DNA from: Gonatopus flavifemur | Taxonomy: Eukaryota > Arthropoda > Insecta > Hymenoptera > Dryinidae | Direction of reading: 5' to 3' | Length of the DNA stretch: 64,000 nucleotides | NCBI GenBank assembly: GCA_018340375.1 | Contig: JAFFJZ010000014.1 | Coordinates: forward strand, 4,836,001 to 4,900,000 | Shown here: one piece after another, positions 32,809 through 43,935 of the stretch | How positions within the stretch are numbered: position 1 is the stretch's first letter | How the letters are laid out: the number at the start of each line of letters is the position of its first letter | The notes under the pieces: model-generated | What the model saw: only the letters and a program-made list of their open reading frames with translations | The model's database searches: none | Told to the model about the DNA's origin: nothing | Made by a program: the position numbers and the translations under genes

Positions 32809-33556
32809 TCTCATGAAACCACTCCCAAAGCGTCTTTCTCAGATAACGGTGATGGGAAAAATAGATGCACAAAGTTTTGAAAGTTCAAATTCAATTCATG
32901 TTTTTGTTTTCTACTTGAAATGTAACTCCGGGGATCTCTGATTACCAGCGCTGTGCCAGTACTGGGTCGCCTCTGAATTCCTACATAGGTTGTATTATTT
33001 TGACTCTCTACCACTCCTCATCCAGGTATGGCAGAACACTTGGTTCTGTTGTCATGTCAGAGTTCCGCTTAGTTGGCTCACATTAAAAATCGGTACCGAC
33101 GCTGTTGTAGATGTTCTACTGACCCTTCTGCAGAATGATGTTATCATTTTGACTACTCGCCAGTATCGTCGATCCAACTCGCCCCGTACTGGTAATTTTA
33201 GGATTGCCAGTATTGGCAACTTTGACAACAGCAATGAGCCAGTACTGGCCCATGTTCCCATTTCACATGGCAAACAACCGGGCTAGAACGGGCATAATCC
33301 TATACTCAGTACTGGCAAAACAACTGTGCCTTTCAGGATGCCGGAGGTCCACCATGGCAGGCTCATATATAACGCCAGTACTGATACAGTTGTAAATATC
33401 ATACTCGCCCTCACATGAAATGATGTTATCACTTTGACTACTTGCCAGTACCGTCGATTCAACTGGTCATGTCCTGGTAAGTTTGGATTTGTCAGTACTA
33501 GCAACTCTGGCACCAGTACTGAGCCAGTGCGGCCCGTGTTTCCATTTCCACATGGG

Positions 33557-34110
33557 TTCGTTCATGCCGCACGAACATCATGCATAAGATAGACAAGTTT
33601 CGACTGACTTTGAGAAAACGTATTAGCCACGCGAGTGAATATAACTTTAATTTTCGGTTATAATTTGACTCTTCATACACCCTAGTCACAGGAAAGTCGT
33701 ATCCGGTCGATCGATTGACGTAGCTAAACGCGAACAGCATGAACAACATAGGAGGTTTTCGGCAGACTTTGAAAAATCGTACAGGCCAAGGAACCGAATA
33801 CACCCAAAATTCCCGATCATGTTCCGACTCCCCATATCCCACAGTGGGAGGAGAATCGTATGATGTCAGTGTTGAGGCGTCGCTGAACTCCGTCCAAGCC
33901 ATGCGAACATCATGCACGAAATAGACGAATTAAGGTTGATTTCAAAAAATCGTATCGGCCACGTGAGTGACACTTACAAAATTGGAGACACCCAAAATTG
34001 CAGATTATATTTCCAATACTCACATCTCCCAGTGACAGGAAAATCAGGTCCAGTCAATCAATAAGTGTCGCTTGACTTCGTTCATGTCTGTTTTCTAATC
34101 CCCAATAGGT
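33557..34110 (+). repeat. Satellite array, right part
   Basis: About three diverged units with CGAACATCATGCA, GACTGACTTTGA, CACGCGAGTGAATATA and CACCC-GTCACAGG, at roughly 165-185 bp spacing. This is the same family as 25,930-26,325. It continues the unit broken by the CCCATG element. Confidence 0.75.
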
Positions 34111-34577
34111 TACTTCAGTTTTATCCCATTGCTTTGTCTCTCATAATATTTCTCCTAATCATTGTGACTCAATGAAAGTAAAATGGAGCAAATTGAAAGG
34201 TGCAATCCAGACGGTTGATACAGTTTTGCAATTAATTTTTTGGTAACTGGTGAAATTATGTCATTTCCCGGTAAATCCTTCCAAAATTGACTACCACAAT
34301 TTTTTTTATACTCTGTATTTGTAATTATTGTTCCCTGCATGCCATATCACTGTTTGAAACATTCCATGGACATTGGGGTGCTTCAAAAAACACTTTTTCC
34401 TATCAAATTCATTGTCTCACTCTCCAAAAAGTTTCCTTCTGGCATGGAATGAAAAACTCCAAAAGCTGGGTCCAATGTGATACAGTTTAGAGGTCACGCA
34501 TGCACTTCGAAGTTCCAATGTTTATGCCTGATCTGTACTCCACTATCTGGAACGCAGTGAATTATTAGGAATTATAT
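34111..34577. other. Unrecognised non-coding stretch
   Basis: AT-rich, no supported feature between the satellite and the mariner. Confidence 0.4.
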
Positions 34578-35867
34578 TGAGACCTTGAATAAGTTCTCGC
34601 TGTTTCATCACAGATGACACTAACAGTACTCGATGCTTGAAATTTCAAATGGTAACGCACTTGCAAGGAAGTACTGTATCTAACCTGGAATTTTAGTGTA
34701 TGATAGTTCACTTTAGTGTAAACGAAGTAATTCTTCATCAGTTTTGAAAATGTCTACTTTTGTGCCAACTGAAGTGTATTTGCGGGGAATTTTATTGCAC
34801 TACTTTATTCAAAAGAAATCTGCAGCTGAAGTGCATAGAATTCTTGTTGAAACTTATGGTGACGATGCTTTATCTGATACGACATGCAGAGGCTGGTTTC
34901 GGCGCTTCAAAAATAATTATTTTGAACTTGAGGATAAAGAACGTTCTGGCGCACCAGAAAAATTTGAAGACAGAGAATTGGAGGAATTACTCGATGAAGA
35001 CCGATCTCAGATGCTAGCAGAACTTGGGAAACAATCACAAGTTGATGAGTCAACTGTTTGAAAACGTGTACAAATGTTAGGTATGATCTAGAAGCAAGGA
35101 CATTGGGTGCCGTATGAATCGAAGCCAAGAGACATCGAACGGCGTTTTGTCACGTGGGAACTACTGCTTCAACGGCAAAGAAGAAAAGGTTTCTTGCACC
35201 GTATCGTGACTGGCGATGAAAAATGGATACACTATCATAATCCAAAGCGTAGAAAATCATGTGGTAAGCCTAGCCATGCATCAACATCGCCCGCAAAACC
35301 AAATATCTATGCTTCGAAGCTGCTTCTCCTTCGGTATTTGGTGGGATCAGCGAGGTGTAACTCATTACGAGCTGCTTAAACCGAATGAAACTATCACGGG
35401 GGTTTGCTATCGACTTCACTTGATACGTTTGAGTCAAGCTCTGAAAGAAGAACGGCCGCTATACAAGAAGAAACACGACAAAGTGATTTTGTTACATGAC
35501 AACGCCCGGCCTCATGTTGCAAAACCAGTGAAAACCTACCTGGAAAAGCTCCGATGGGAAGTTCTACCCCACTCACCGTATTCACCTGACATAGCCCCTT
35601 CCGATTTTCACCTATTCCGTTCGATGGCACATGGCTTAGCTGACCAGCGTTTTCATTCTTACGAAGAAGCTGAAAAATGGGTCGATTCTTGGAAAGCCTC
35701 AGAAGACATATCGTTTTTCCACCGCGGAATTAAAATACTGCCAGAAAGATGGGCGAAAGTGATGTCTAGTGATGGGCACTACTTTGAATGAAACGTTTTT
35801 GTTCTTTATATTTTAAATAGAGTTTTTATTTTGTAAAAAAACAGCGAGAACTTATTCAAGGCCTCAA
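34578..35867 (+). mobile_element. Mariner transposon, second subfamily
   Basis: 1,290 bp; left end TTGAGACCTTGAATAAGTTC, right end the complement of TTGAGGCCTTGAATAAGTTC, flanked by TA at 34,576-34,577 and 35,868-35,869. It encodes a broken D,D34D transposase. It directly abuts a foldback element on the right (9 bp between them). Confidence 0.93.
34750..35791 (+). pseudogene. Mariner transposase, two stops and a frameshift
   Basis: ATG 34,750. An HTH region (LLHYFIQKKSAAEVHRILVE, CRGWFRRFKNN) is followed by stops at 35,059-35,061 and about 35,089, then VTGDEKWIHYHNPKRRKS (first Asp) in the same frame. A frameshift near 35,270-35,300 moves the rest to another frame: IWWDQRGVTHYELLKP, LLHDNARPH (second Asp), YSPDIAPSDFHLF (third Asp, 34 residues between), and FRSMAHGLADQ. 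This resembles the cecropia/Hsmar1-like group; that assignment is from memory of the family. Confidence 0.9.
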
Positions 35868-35876
35868 TATAAGCAT

Positions 35877-36520
35877 TTAAGGCCAGCTTACTCCAAAAAA
35901 CGTAATTTTCTTCAATACATTTTATTTATAGTACAAAACATGTTGAGTAATCAATTCTTTTACATATGAGAGTACATATATGAAATTACTTGAGAACATT
36001 TTTTTTTTTGGCGGTCCTGAAAGTGGCTGCTGAAACTCATCTGATTCGTAGTTTGATGACACTCTCATTTCAAAACTATTGCACTTATCGATATGAACCA
36101 AACGGCATTTTACTCTTCAGATGTCTGGCTATGGCCTCAAGCAGGATGAAACATTTTGAATGAAAAAAAACAAAATGGCGGACTTTTGAATTTTTTTTAC
36201 CTTTTTTCCACTTTCAGTTGTTTATAACTCCTTTAAATAATAATAAATATTTCTGGTTCTGCTTGAGGCCATAGCCAGACATCTAAAGAGTAAAATGCCG
36301 TTTGGTTCATATCGATAAGTGCAATAGTTTTGAAATGAGAGTGTCATCCATCTACGAATCAGACGAGTTTCAGCAGCCATTTTCAGGACCGCCACAAAAA
36401 AATGTTCTCAAGTAATTTCATATATGTACTTTCATATGTGAAAAAATTGATTACTCAACATGTTTTGTACTATAAATAAAATGTATTGAAGAAAATTACG
36501 TTTTTTGGAGTAAGCCTTAA
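35877..36520. mobile_element. Foldback (long-TIR) element with TTAA ends
   Basis: Arms of about 265 bp are inverted complements, for example TACTCCAAAAAACGTAATTT with AAATTACGTTTTTTGGAGTA, and CTTATCGATATGAACCAAAC with its complement near 36,300. The spacer is about 100 bp. The outermost bases are TTAA at both ends (35,877-35,880, 36,517-36,520). TTAA is the target duplication of piggyBac-type and some other elements; the family here is unknown and there is no coding frame. Confidence 0.85.
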
Positions 36521-37462
36521 TGTGAAATTTTGTTCCAATATTTCATCATATACATGGTTTCAAATAAAAATAACGGCATACGGTCATCTTTCTCAGGAGG
36601 GTCGCTGAACAGAAATTTTCATGATTTTGAGAAACAGAACGTAAAAGTTACCACCGTGAGAAACCATCTTTTCCGAGTTTTCCATCGTCCATCACAGCCA
36701 CATTCTACCATTTCTGAGGGTTCAGAATATTACGAAACCTCCGGATGTTTTAAAATCATTTGTGTAAGAACAGCATTATTCCCGTTTCTTCATACATAGC
36801 TCTGCAGCATCCCAATGTTTCGTGATATTCTCACCTATCAGAGGAGGTAGAAATGTGACTACAATGGACGATGGGAACCTGGGGGACAATGATTCCTCAC
36901 AGTAGGAATTTTCATGTTCTTTTTTTCAAAATTGTGAGAATATCTGTTCAGCCAAGACAACCTGTTCCACACATTTGTATGTCATCACTTTCATCCGGAC
37001 ATATAAATATAATTCGAATATATGATGGAATATTGGGAGAAAACATCACATTTCATACTCATATAATTCCCTGAGTTCCGGATAGAGCAGTACCCGAGCA
37101 GAAGTGCGAATCCGGTACCGATGCGATTTGCCCCAAGCCAGATCCGGTATGGATATGGGTAATCGGATTGAACTCGAATGTGATGTGTTTTTATCTAGGC
37201 CGGATCCGGCAACTTGATCCGGGCGAAATCCGGGCGAAATTCGGGCGTGATAAATTTTCCTTTACGTTTCTGACAGAGGTATGGTGATCCTATTTCAACC
37301 AGGTCACTTCATGCGGTCCAAACTGGTCAATCCATAACCCCGTGACTGAATTTTTCATAAAAAAATCATTAACAAATTCAATGTTGATAATGATTACAAC
37401 TTGACATTTTCTACGTAAATATCGCAATAGTCCAAGTCCACTTACATTCAAACATCAAAGTA
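36521..37462. other. Unrecognised stretch with CCGGATCCGG-rich words
   Basis: 36,521-37,080 has no supported feature. 37,090-37,250 is rich in GATCCGG/CCGGATC words, which also occur around 40,400-40,450, so it may be an old dispersed repeat. Confidence 0.4.
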
Positions 37463-38685
37463 TCAGGCTTGTGAATATGACTCCGCCCTTTTTTTCTTGA
37501 ATAAACCACATTTGCTTGTTCAGAAAATTGGAGAACAGTTTATGCAAAGTATGCTTCATCTGCAGCTACAATCTGTGCCCATCTCTCAGGTAATTCACGT
37601 GTTCCTTGCTTGAAGAAATCCTGATCTTTTGAGCTGATCCAATTGTCAAGCCAAATTTTGATACTTTCGTATTAAGTTCTCCTGTAAGATCTGACTGCAT
37701 TGTCCGGGATAAGTGGTAATCCGACGGAGCTATGTCTGGCGAATATGGCGGGTGGAATAGTGCTTTCCAGTGCTGTCCATCTCAATATTCTTTCACGACT
37801 CGTATGGTGTGCGGTTTGACATTGTCATGTTGCAGAATTAATTTACTGTGTCTATTCACCCATTCTGGTCGTTTGTCTTCCTATGGCTCCCTTCAAATGC
37901 ATTTGTTGTCGTCGGTGCAGTTCTCCATCAATAGTTTGAGAGGGTTCGAGCAACTCATAATATACAACACCTCTCTGATCCCACCAAATGCAGAACGTAA
38001 CCTTGGCACAGTGAATACTTCTCTTTGGTTGTAATGGGCCCGGTTTACCTGGCTTCACCCAAGATTTTTGGCGTTTCAGATTCTCATAGTATATCAATTC
38101 CCCATCTCCTGTGACTATCCGAAGCAAGAATCCTTTTCGTTGCTGTCTTGGAAATAGCATTTCACAATTTGTTCTCCGACGTCCCATCGCTTTCAAACGC
38201 TTCGCAACAGTTGATCGTTCAACATCCAATGCTGCAGCCAGTTCTGCTTGAATCTGGCAAGAATCCTTCGTCAATAATGTTTCCAAATCAGCATCTTCAA
38301 ATTTTTTGGTGGTTTTCCATGTTCTTCGTCCTCAGAACCAAAATCATTATTTCGAAATCGTCGAAACCATTCTTCGCAAGATGTATTGAATGGAGCATGC
38401 TCACCGTAAATCCCCACGAGCAAACAATACGTTTCCACTGTACTTTTCTTTGTGATACAATAGTGTAACAGCACTTCCCGCGAATGATGTTCACTTGGAA
38501 GGAAAACCGACATGTTCAAGGGGGTAAAAACTTGTTGCTCACAACCCAGACCAAATGTCGCGTCGTGCGTTTGACAGCTGACAATAAGTACTTTCGAATA
38601 CAAATGTTGCCATCTATGAGTACACGTTAGCCATCTTCACAACGACGTGTGTTATGAAAGGGCGAAGTCATATTCACACACCCAA
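37463..38685 (-). mobile_element. Degraded mariner, same subfamily as the 34.6-kb copy
   Basis: The inverted ends share TGTGAATATGAC (left 37,470, right complement 38,666-38,679). TA flanks lie at 37,461-37,462 and 38,686-38,687. It is 1,223 bp. It encodes a decayed transposase on the minus strand. Confidence 0.8.
37560..38513 (-). pseudogene. Mariner transposase, degraded
   Basis: Start ATG at 38,513. The N-terminal HTH (LLHYCITKKSTVET, EEWFRRFRNNDFGSEDEE) is followed by a frameshift near 38,275 into DVERSTVAKRLKAMGRR and RIVTGDGELIYY (first Asp kept, but the usual Glu after it is Gly). FCIWWDQRGVVYYELLEP comes next. Further shifts then give pieces with HDN (second Asp) near 37,825 and APSDYHL (third Asp) near 37,730. 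Clearly non-functional. Confidence 0.82.
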
Positions 38686-38687
38686 TA

Positions 38688-39058
38688 CAATCATTCACCT
38701 AACATGGAACATAGTTTATGAACAATCAAATCAATATTTTTATTCCTCATCATCGCAATTCGCACGCTACAGATGAATGGTTGAGCAAGGTATATATATC
38801 AACGGATAGATACAACCAGCACTCGCGAGAAACCTCAGTCATTCAGTGTCGTATCAAAAATTTGATGGTCTCCCGGAGTTTATCAGTGGAGGATTGAAAT
38901 TTGTATGATTCTAGGGGCATTTCGGAAAAATTCACTCGCATTCATTTTGAGTTTTCTTATTAGGGCGGAGATTAGGTTGGTCACATCTGGACATGAATAT
39001 ATCAACATTATTTGTATGTGATTCCCGTCAGAGAGACTAATTTGGGTCTGATGAGATT
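38688..39058. other. Unrecognised non-coding stretch
   Basis: No supported feature. Confidence 0.4.
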
Positions 39059-39825
39059 TGGTTGAGTAAGATAGACTGGGAACAGGAGAATAACAATAAG
39101 ATCTTATATGGTTGTACATCAAGATCTATTACGTTGGAGCGTGTACAGTACGTCCTTCTACATGGGCTTACAGGTGTCCACTGGTTACCATGCCACAACT
39201 CTACTGATCATGTTCATAGGTGGTCCGAAAACAATATCCTTTTTCGGTGGAAAGTATGCGGTGAATTTCTCTTTCACCATATCAAACGTCGTATCAGCTT
39301 CTATTTATGGTATAAGTTGAACCAAAATCTGTTCGGATTTTCCTCCCATAGCATAACAAAGGAGGTCTATCTTCTCCTTGTTAGTTTTATTGGTAAGGTT
39401 TGCTATCTATACATATCTCTTGGATCGTTTGAGCCATAGAGACCACAACTCAGGTTTATCGAAGTTAAATTCTTCCGGTGGATGCACTGTTGCCGTGCTT
39501 GTTGCTTGAACGTCCGCCATTTTGGACGCCTCACTCACCTCAAATCATTACAATCACCAAAATAAACTTGAATGTATTTATTTCTCGGACGAAAGATTCA
39601 CCAAAAAAAAAAGAAAAATCACAACTTTTGACACCATGTTAAGTTAGATAGACCAGGAACGGGAGAATAACAATAAGATTTTATATGGTTGTACATCAAG
39701 ATCTATTACGTTGGAGTGTGTACAGTACATCCCTCTACATAGGCTTACAGGTGTCCACTGGTTACCACGCCACAACTCTACTACTCATGTTCATAGGTGG
39801 CGTTCACGCGCTCCATCGTAACAGA
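39059..39825 (-). mobile_element. Ty3/Gypsy-like LTR element remnant, gag only
   Basis: Direct repeats of ~160 bp (39,066-39,222 and 39,642-39,803) share GAATAACAATAAGAT, GGTTGTACATCAAGATCTAT and TTACAGGTGTCCACTGGTTACC. On the minus strand the right copy acts as 5' LTR and is followed by TGGTGTCAAAAGTTG, a primer-binding-site-like sequence, then a gag start. The gag reading runs straight into the second repeat, so pol is deleted. The full LTR may extend to about 39,825. Confidence 0.7.
39224..39520 (-). pseudogene. Gypsy-like gag N-terminal fragment
   Basis: From ATG 39,520 the frame reads about 99 codons with PPEEFNFDKPELW-LWLKRSKRY, LLCYAMGG and FDMVKEKFTAYF, a pattern of Gypsy-type gag N-termini. 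Two in-frame stops occur (TAG near 39,413, TAA near 39,318). It ends at the LTR. Confidence 0.7.
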
Positions 39826-40140
39826 TTTCAAAAAGCTCGCCTTGTTAGGACCGCAATGAGGTATGCCTCTTCCGGATTGAATCATGATTTCCCTAATCTG
39901 TGCTTCGTCTGGTAAACTGATCAAGAATGAATAAGGTTGAATAAGGCTTCCCTGATTAGGACGCAGATCAGGTCAGTCATATTCGGACCTGATTCGAATT
40001 ATCCACATCTGGCCCCAATCAGGAAAACGGATCAGGGCCAGATAGATTTTTATAGGGTTGACCTCATTAGAACTACCAGGTTATCCTCATCGGTGCCGGA
40101 TCTGGAATCCCCAATACGTTCTCATCCACTCGGACCTGGT
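39826..40140. other. Degenerate GATCAGG-rich stretch
   Basis: Irregular words such as GATCAGG, GGATCAGGGCCAG and CCTAATC recur. No gene. Confidence 0.35.
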
Positions 40141-40353
40141 CACAGTGATGCCAGATTCGAGACCGAGACCACGCTTACCCTCTCCATCGACCGCTTCCTC
40201 TTTCTCCCACCATGCGGAATAAGTTGGGCGAGCGAGAGAGTGATAGTCACTCTTTCTTTGTCGTTCACCCGACTTATTCCGCATGGTGAGAGAAAGGGGA
40301 AGCGGTCAATGGAGTGAGTGAAAACGGTCTCGGTCTCGAATCTGGCATCACTG
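40141..40353. mobile_element. Small foldback element (~210 bp)
   Basis: GTGATGCCAGATTCGAGACC at the left matches the complement of GGTCTCGAATCTGGCATCAC-type sequence at the right. Inner arms ACCATGCGGAATAAGT and ACTTATTCCGCATGGT are exact complements. The loop is about 25 bp. Confidence 0.75.
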
Positions 40354-40484
40354 CCTGTTCAGGCTCAGATATGGAGCCCCATATGAGGCATCCCACTTCA
40401 CAGCCGGATCCGGTCCGGACCAGTTGAGGGCTTACCGGATAGGAATTCCTACTCGGATACAGATGTGGCATGAAAATTGAAACT

Positions 40485-41222
40485 TAGAAGTGAATGCGCG
40501 ACTTCTAAACTTTATCGCATTGCACCCAGCTTCCAGGGACTCTTATTCCATGCTAGAAGAAATCTTTTCGGGGGGTGACACAATGGATTTGAGAAAAGGA
40601 GTGTTTATTCAACCACTCTAATGGACATGCAGAGGATTTCCAAATATTGAAAAATGTTATATGAATATTCGTAAAATATTCTGGGCATATCCATAGAATA
40701 TTCAAAACATCCTTATGTCATCTTAGTCAAATGCATGTGAGGATTCACGTTATTTGAAATACATTCTAATTCCATGTATGAGTTGATAATATTGATCTTG
40801 TACACTGATATTCCTACAACATCCTCAAGAAATATACAATGGAAATTCTCTAAACAGAACTCCACATATGTATTATGAAGTGATTCACGCATTCCATATG
40901 ACACCGAGGATTTCATTAGAATTGCAAAAATCCGAGATTTGAAACATTCAAATATTTCTGTGATATGACTGTATGCTACATTGAGGTTTAGAAGCCCCTT
41001 CATGAATACTACAATGTCCGCTGATCTTGCATTTCATACAATATTTTTGAATAATTACTCTCGGAACATTTCAGAAACATTCATGAAATATTGAATTCTC
41101 GAAAAAAATTCCATATGTGGATTCATATATGCATTCATACATGCATCCGTATATGGATAACGGCCATATATGCTCATACATGGTTTTATGCGGAAGTGGG
41201 GAATCAATCAGCATTGATCCTA
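40485..41222. other. Unrecognised AT-rich stretch
   Basis: No supported gene. A few CATATATGG-like words occur at 41,110-41,190, as at 45.5 and 57.4 kb. Confidence 0.35.
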
Positions 41223-41289
41223 CAGGTTCGTTGAAAAGTTTTGAAAGCAAAAATGAAAGAATGTGTATTTTTTGATGAAATGATTTTTT

Positions 41290-41417
41290 TTATTCAATAT
41301 AGTCTCCCTCAACTCCAACACACCTATTCCAACGATTCTCAAATGATTTTATATCATCTCTGTAATGATTTTCCGGAAGCTCCGCAAAATACTGTTCCAC
41401 AGCTGCAATAGCTTCTT
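41290..41417 (-). pseudogene. Mariner transposase, C-terminal part
   Basis: EEAIAAVEQYFAELPENHYR and FENRWNRCVGVEGDYIE, ending in TAA at 41,290-41,292. It continues RFSSNK of the upstream part when the insertion and one TT are removed. Confidence 0.9.
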
Positions 41418-41639
41418 CCCATGTGGAAATTGCCGGAGTTGACAAATCACCCAGTACTGGAAAGGTTGTATTTGCCAAACTTCAGCAAAAACAACTGTTC
41501 CTGTTCAGGCCCATTACTGTTCTTCAACTGGCTGTACATGTTCGACGGAGTTGAGACGGTATTGGTTGGCGTGGACAGACAGTGTTTGGCCAGTAATGAA
41601 TCAATACTGGCCGGAAAATACACGGATCGTAGTGTGACG

Positions 41640-42160
41640 GAGCCGCGCCAGTACTGTGCCAGAGTTGGGATGATCATTCAATTTATCCAATCGACAATGA
41701 AGGGCCAGGATCGGTGGGGCAATGACTAACTACAGAATCGGTAGTCGAACTACGTTAAAATTATGTCCATGGAAATCCGGCTGTTATGGTAAACCAAAGC
41801 GGCGCCAGTGCTGCCCCAGAGTTGTGGTTACCATTCCATAGATTTGATAGCCAACTATATGCCAGTGTCAATATGGCACTGGCTGACTACGAAATCGATG
41901 TTGTATTGTTGTTAAAATCGTAGCGATGGGGATCAGGCTATTAGGGTGAGCCGAAGCTTCACCAGTACTGAGCCAGAGTTGGGATGACCATTCAATATAT
42001 CCAATAGGTGATCAAGTGCCAGGATCGGTAGGGCAATGGCTAACTACAAAATCGGTAGTCGAACTACGTTAAAATTATTTCCATGGAAATCCAGCTATTA
42101 TGGTAAACCAAAGCGGCGCCAGTACTGAGCCAGAGTTGGGATTACCATTTCATATATGGC
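41640..42160 (+). repeat. ~158-bp tandem units in CCCATG copy 2, left block
   Basis: GCCAGAGTTG recurs at about 41,650, 41,815, 41,971 and 42,130. The intervening words match those of the 31.5-32.7 kb block, with more divergence. Confidence 0.75.
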
Positions 42161-42164
42161 ACTG

Positions 42165-43180
42165 ATTGGCTACGAAATTTGTAATCAACTGAATCAGTAT
42201 AGCCACTTCTTCGCCCACCTAATATGGTAAATGAATCAGGTCATTTTTGTCACCTAATGGCGCAGCTTTGGTGAACCACCAGATGCATGTTTATTCGGGG
42301 ATTTCTTTTGACGAAAGTTGATAACCGATTCCAAAACCAATCAGTTCCCCATTAGTTCAAGCACATTTTTTTCGACCTAACATATCGTACTCCCTCCAAC
42401 TCTGGCTCTGTTCTGGCGTAGCTTTGGCTCACTACAACACCCAATCTCCGCTATTTCAATATTCTGCCAGTAATATTATTATAATGAACAGAGTTCACGC
42501 GAGTCATGTAAATCAATGTCTGGTTGTTTGTATATATGTATATATTCTGAGGGCCAGCAATCTCCATGCACGCTCGTTAGACGTATTCAAATTTTCTCGT
42601 ACATTTATCAGACACACACAGAGGTTTGGGTGTTCTTAGAGTGTAGTTCTACGTAAAATCGTCAATTTGAATTTCCAAATATGTCTTATAATAGAGTGAA
42701 AAAATATCGTGGACCCAAAAAAGTTTCAGTCGATGATACAGATTCTGACAATGAAGAAAGTAACCAAGGTCAGTATATGATATAATCAGCATTTATGGTA
42801 TTTTGACACCATTCAAACTACTTACAACCCTAACAGATCCCCAATAGATTTTTTGTTTGAAATTTTCAATAAGAACGCAAAAAGTACAGGAGTTTCCAAG
42901 GAGCTCATAATGAATACAATATATTTATGAAGGACTCTTTTAGAATTCTTGTGCTATTTGGGAAACTATTTTGAAAAGGAATGATTGTCAGTAAGTGTTT
43001 TCAACCAGTAATTCACTGTTGAATCGATACCGATACCGACTGTACTCAAATAGCACAGGCACTTTTCAAACATTCCAAGCTTGTGCAAGCTTGTTTCAAG
43101 CAATCTAAGCATATAATGTGCAAATGATCCACACGGTAAACAAGGTTCCAAAATCACCCCCGATTATGTCAATTCATTAT
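42165..43180. other. Segment unique to CCCATG copy 2
   Basis: This has no counterpart in copy 1. It contains a possible exon (42,681-42,768) but otherwise nothing that I recognise. It may be an insertion within the element. Confidence 0.45.
42681..42768 (+). other. Possible first coding exon (weak)
   Basis: ATG at 42,681 opens 29 codons of charged, acidic sequence (MSYNRVKKYRGPKKVS, then DDTDSDNEES) that end at a good splice-donor match, CAAG/GTCAGT at 42,768/42,769. Without splicing it stops four codons later. I do not recognise the protein and see no second exon. Confidence 0.25.
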
Positions 43181-43384
43181 GACAAATGGCGTGGTACTGG
43201 CGAGGTTGTATTTGCCAAAGTTCGGCAAAAGCAACTGTGCCTGTTCAGAATCATTACCGTTTTTCAACTGTCGCCGAACATTCGCAAAATTTCAGACGGT
43301 ATTGGCTTGCATGGACAGACGGTATAGGGTCAGTATCGAATGAATACTGTCTGGACAATACCCAGGATTTCGAGAAACGGTACC

Positions 43385-43780
43385 ATGCCAGTATTCAGCC
43401 AGAGTCGGTATTATCATTCCATATGTACAACAGACGGCAATATGCCAGTGATGATATGACTCTGGCTGACTACAAAATCGATAGTCGATTGATGTTGCAA
43501 TTATGATCTTGGCAACTCGGCAGTTGTGGTCAGCCGGAGTCACGCCAGTATTGAGCCAGAGTTGGTATGATGATTCAATATGTTTGATAGACGACATGGT
43601 ACCAGTATTGGTGGGACTCTGGTTGACTACGGAATCGGTAGTCGATTGACATTAAAATCACGATCTTGGCAACTTGATTTTTGTAGTGAGCCGGAGTCGC
43701 GCCAGTATCAAGACAGAGTTGGTATGATCATTCAATACGTTCGATAGAGAACAATGAACCAGTGTTGGGAGAATCTTGTT
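43385..43780 (+). repeat. ~158-bp tandem units in CCCATG copy 2, right block
   Basis: GCCAGAGTCGG/GAGTTGG/GACAGAGTTGG at about 43,398, 43,555 and 43,712, colinear with 32,105-32,740. Confidence 0.75.
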
Positions 43781-43861
43781 TCACTACGGAGTCTATGGTA
43801 AATTGCGTGACTTCAAAGGGATTGGTGCAATAAATGGGAATTTAAGTGGCCTGTTGTCAAC

Positions 43862-43935
43862 TCGGAGATTAGCTGATGTGATAGAGACTCTGTTCCTCAC
43901 TCGCAGGTCCCGGGTTCAATCCTTGCCCAGTGAAC
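43862..43935 (+). other. tRNA-like segment in CCCATG copy 2
   Basis: TTAGCTGATGTGATAGAG (A-box-like) and GGTTCAATCC (B-box-like, about 43,913-43,922), same as in copy 1. Confidence 0.45.

Larger units (their letters stand above)
31274..33556. mobile_element. CCCATG-ended TIR element, copy 1 (2,283 bp)
   Basis: The ends are CCCATGTTGAAA and TTTCCACATGGG, with TT on both sides (31,272-31,273 and 33,557-33,558). Removing the element and one TT gives CACTCAACTT-CGTTCATG, which agrees with the uninterrupted satellite at 34,075-34,090. A second copy with the same ends and the same TT rule is at 41,418-44,390. It has no transposase frame, a ~158-bp internal tandem repeat and a tRNA-like segment. 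Its superfamily is not recognised. Confidence 0.8.

Noticed and set aside
31274..33556. A CRISPR-like array from regularly repeated words
   Set aside because: Units are ~158 bp, diverged along their whole length and lack short identical repeats with unique spacers; the context is animal DNA.
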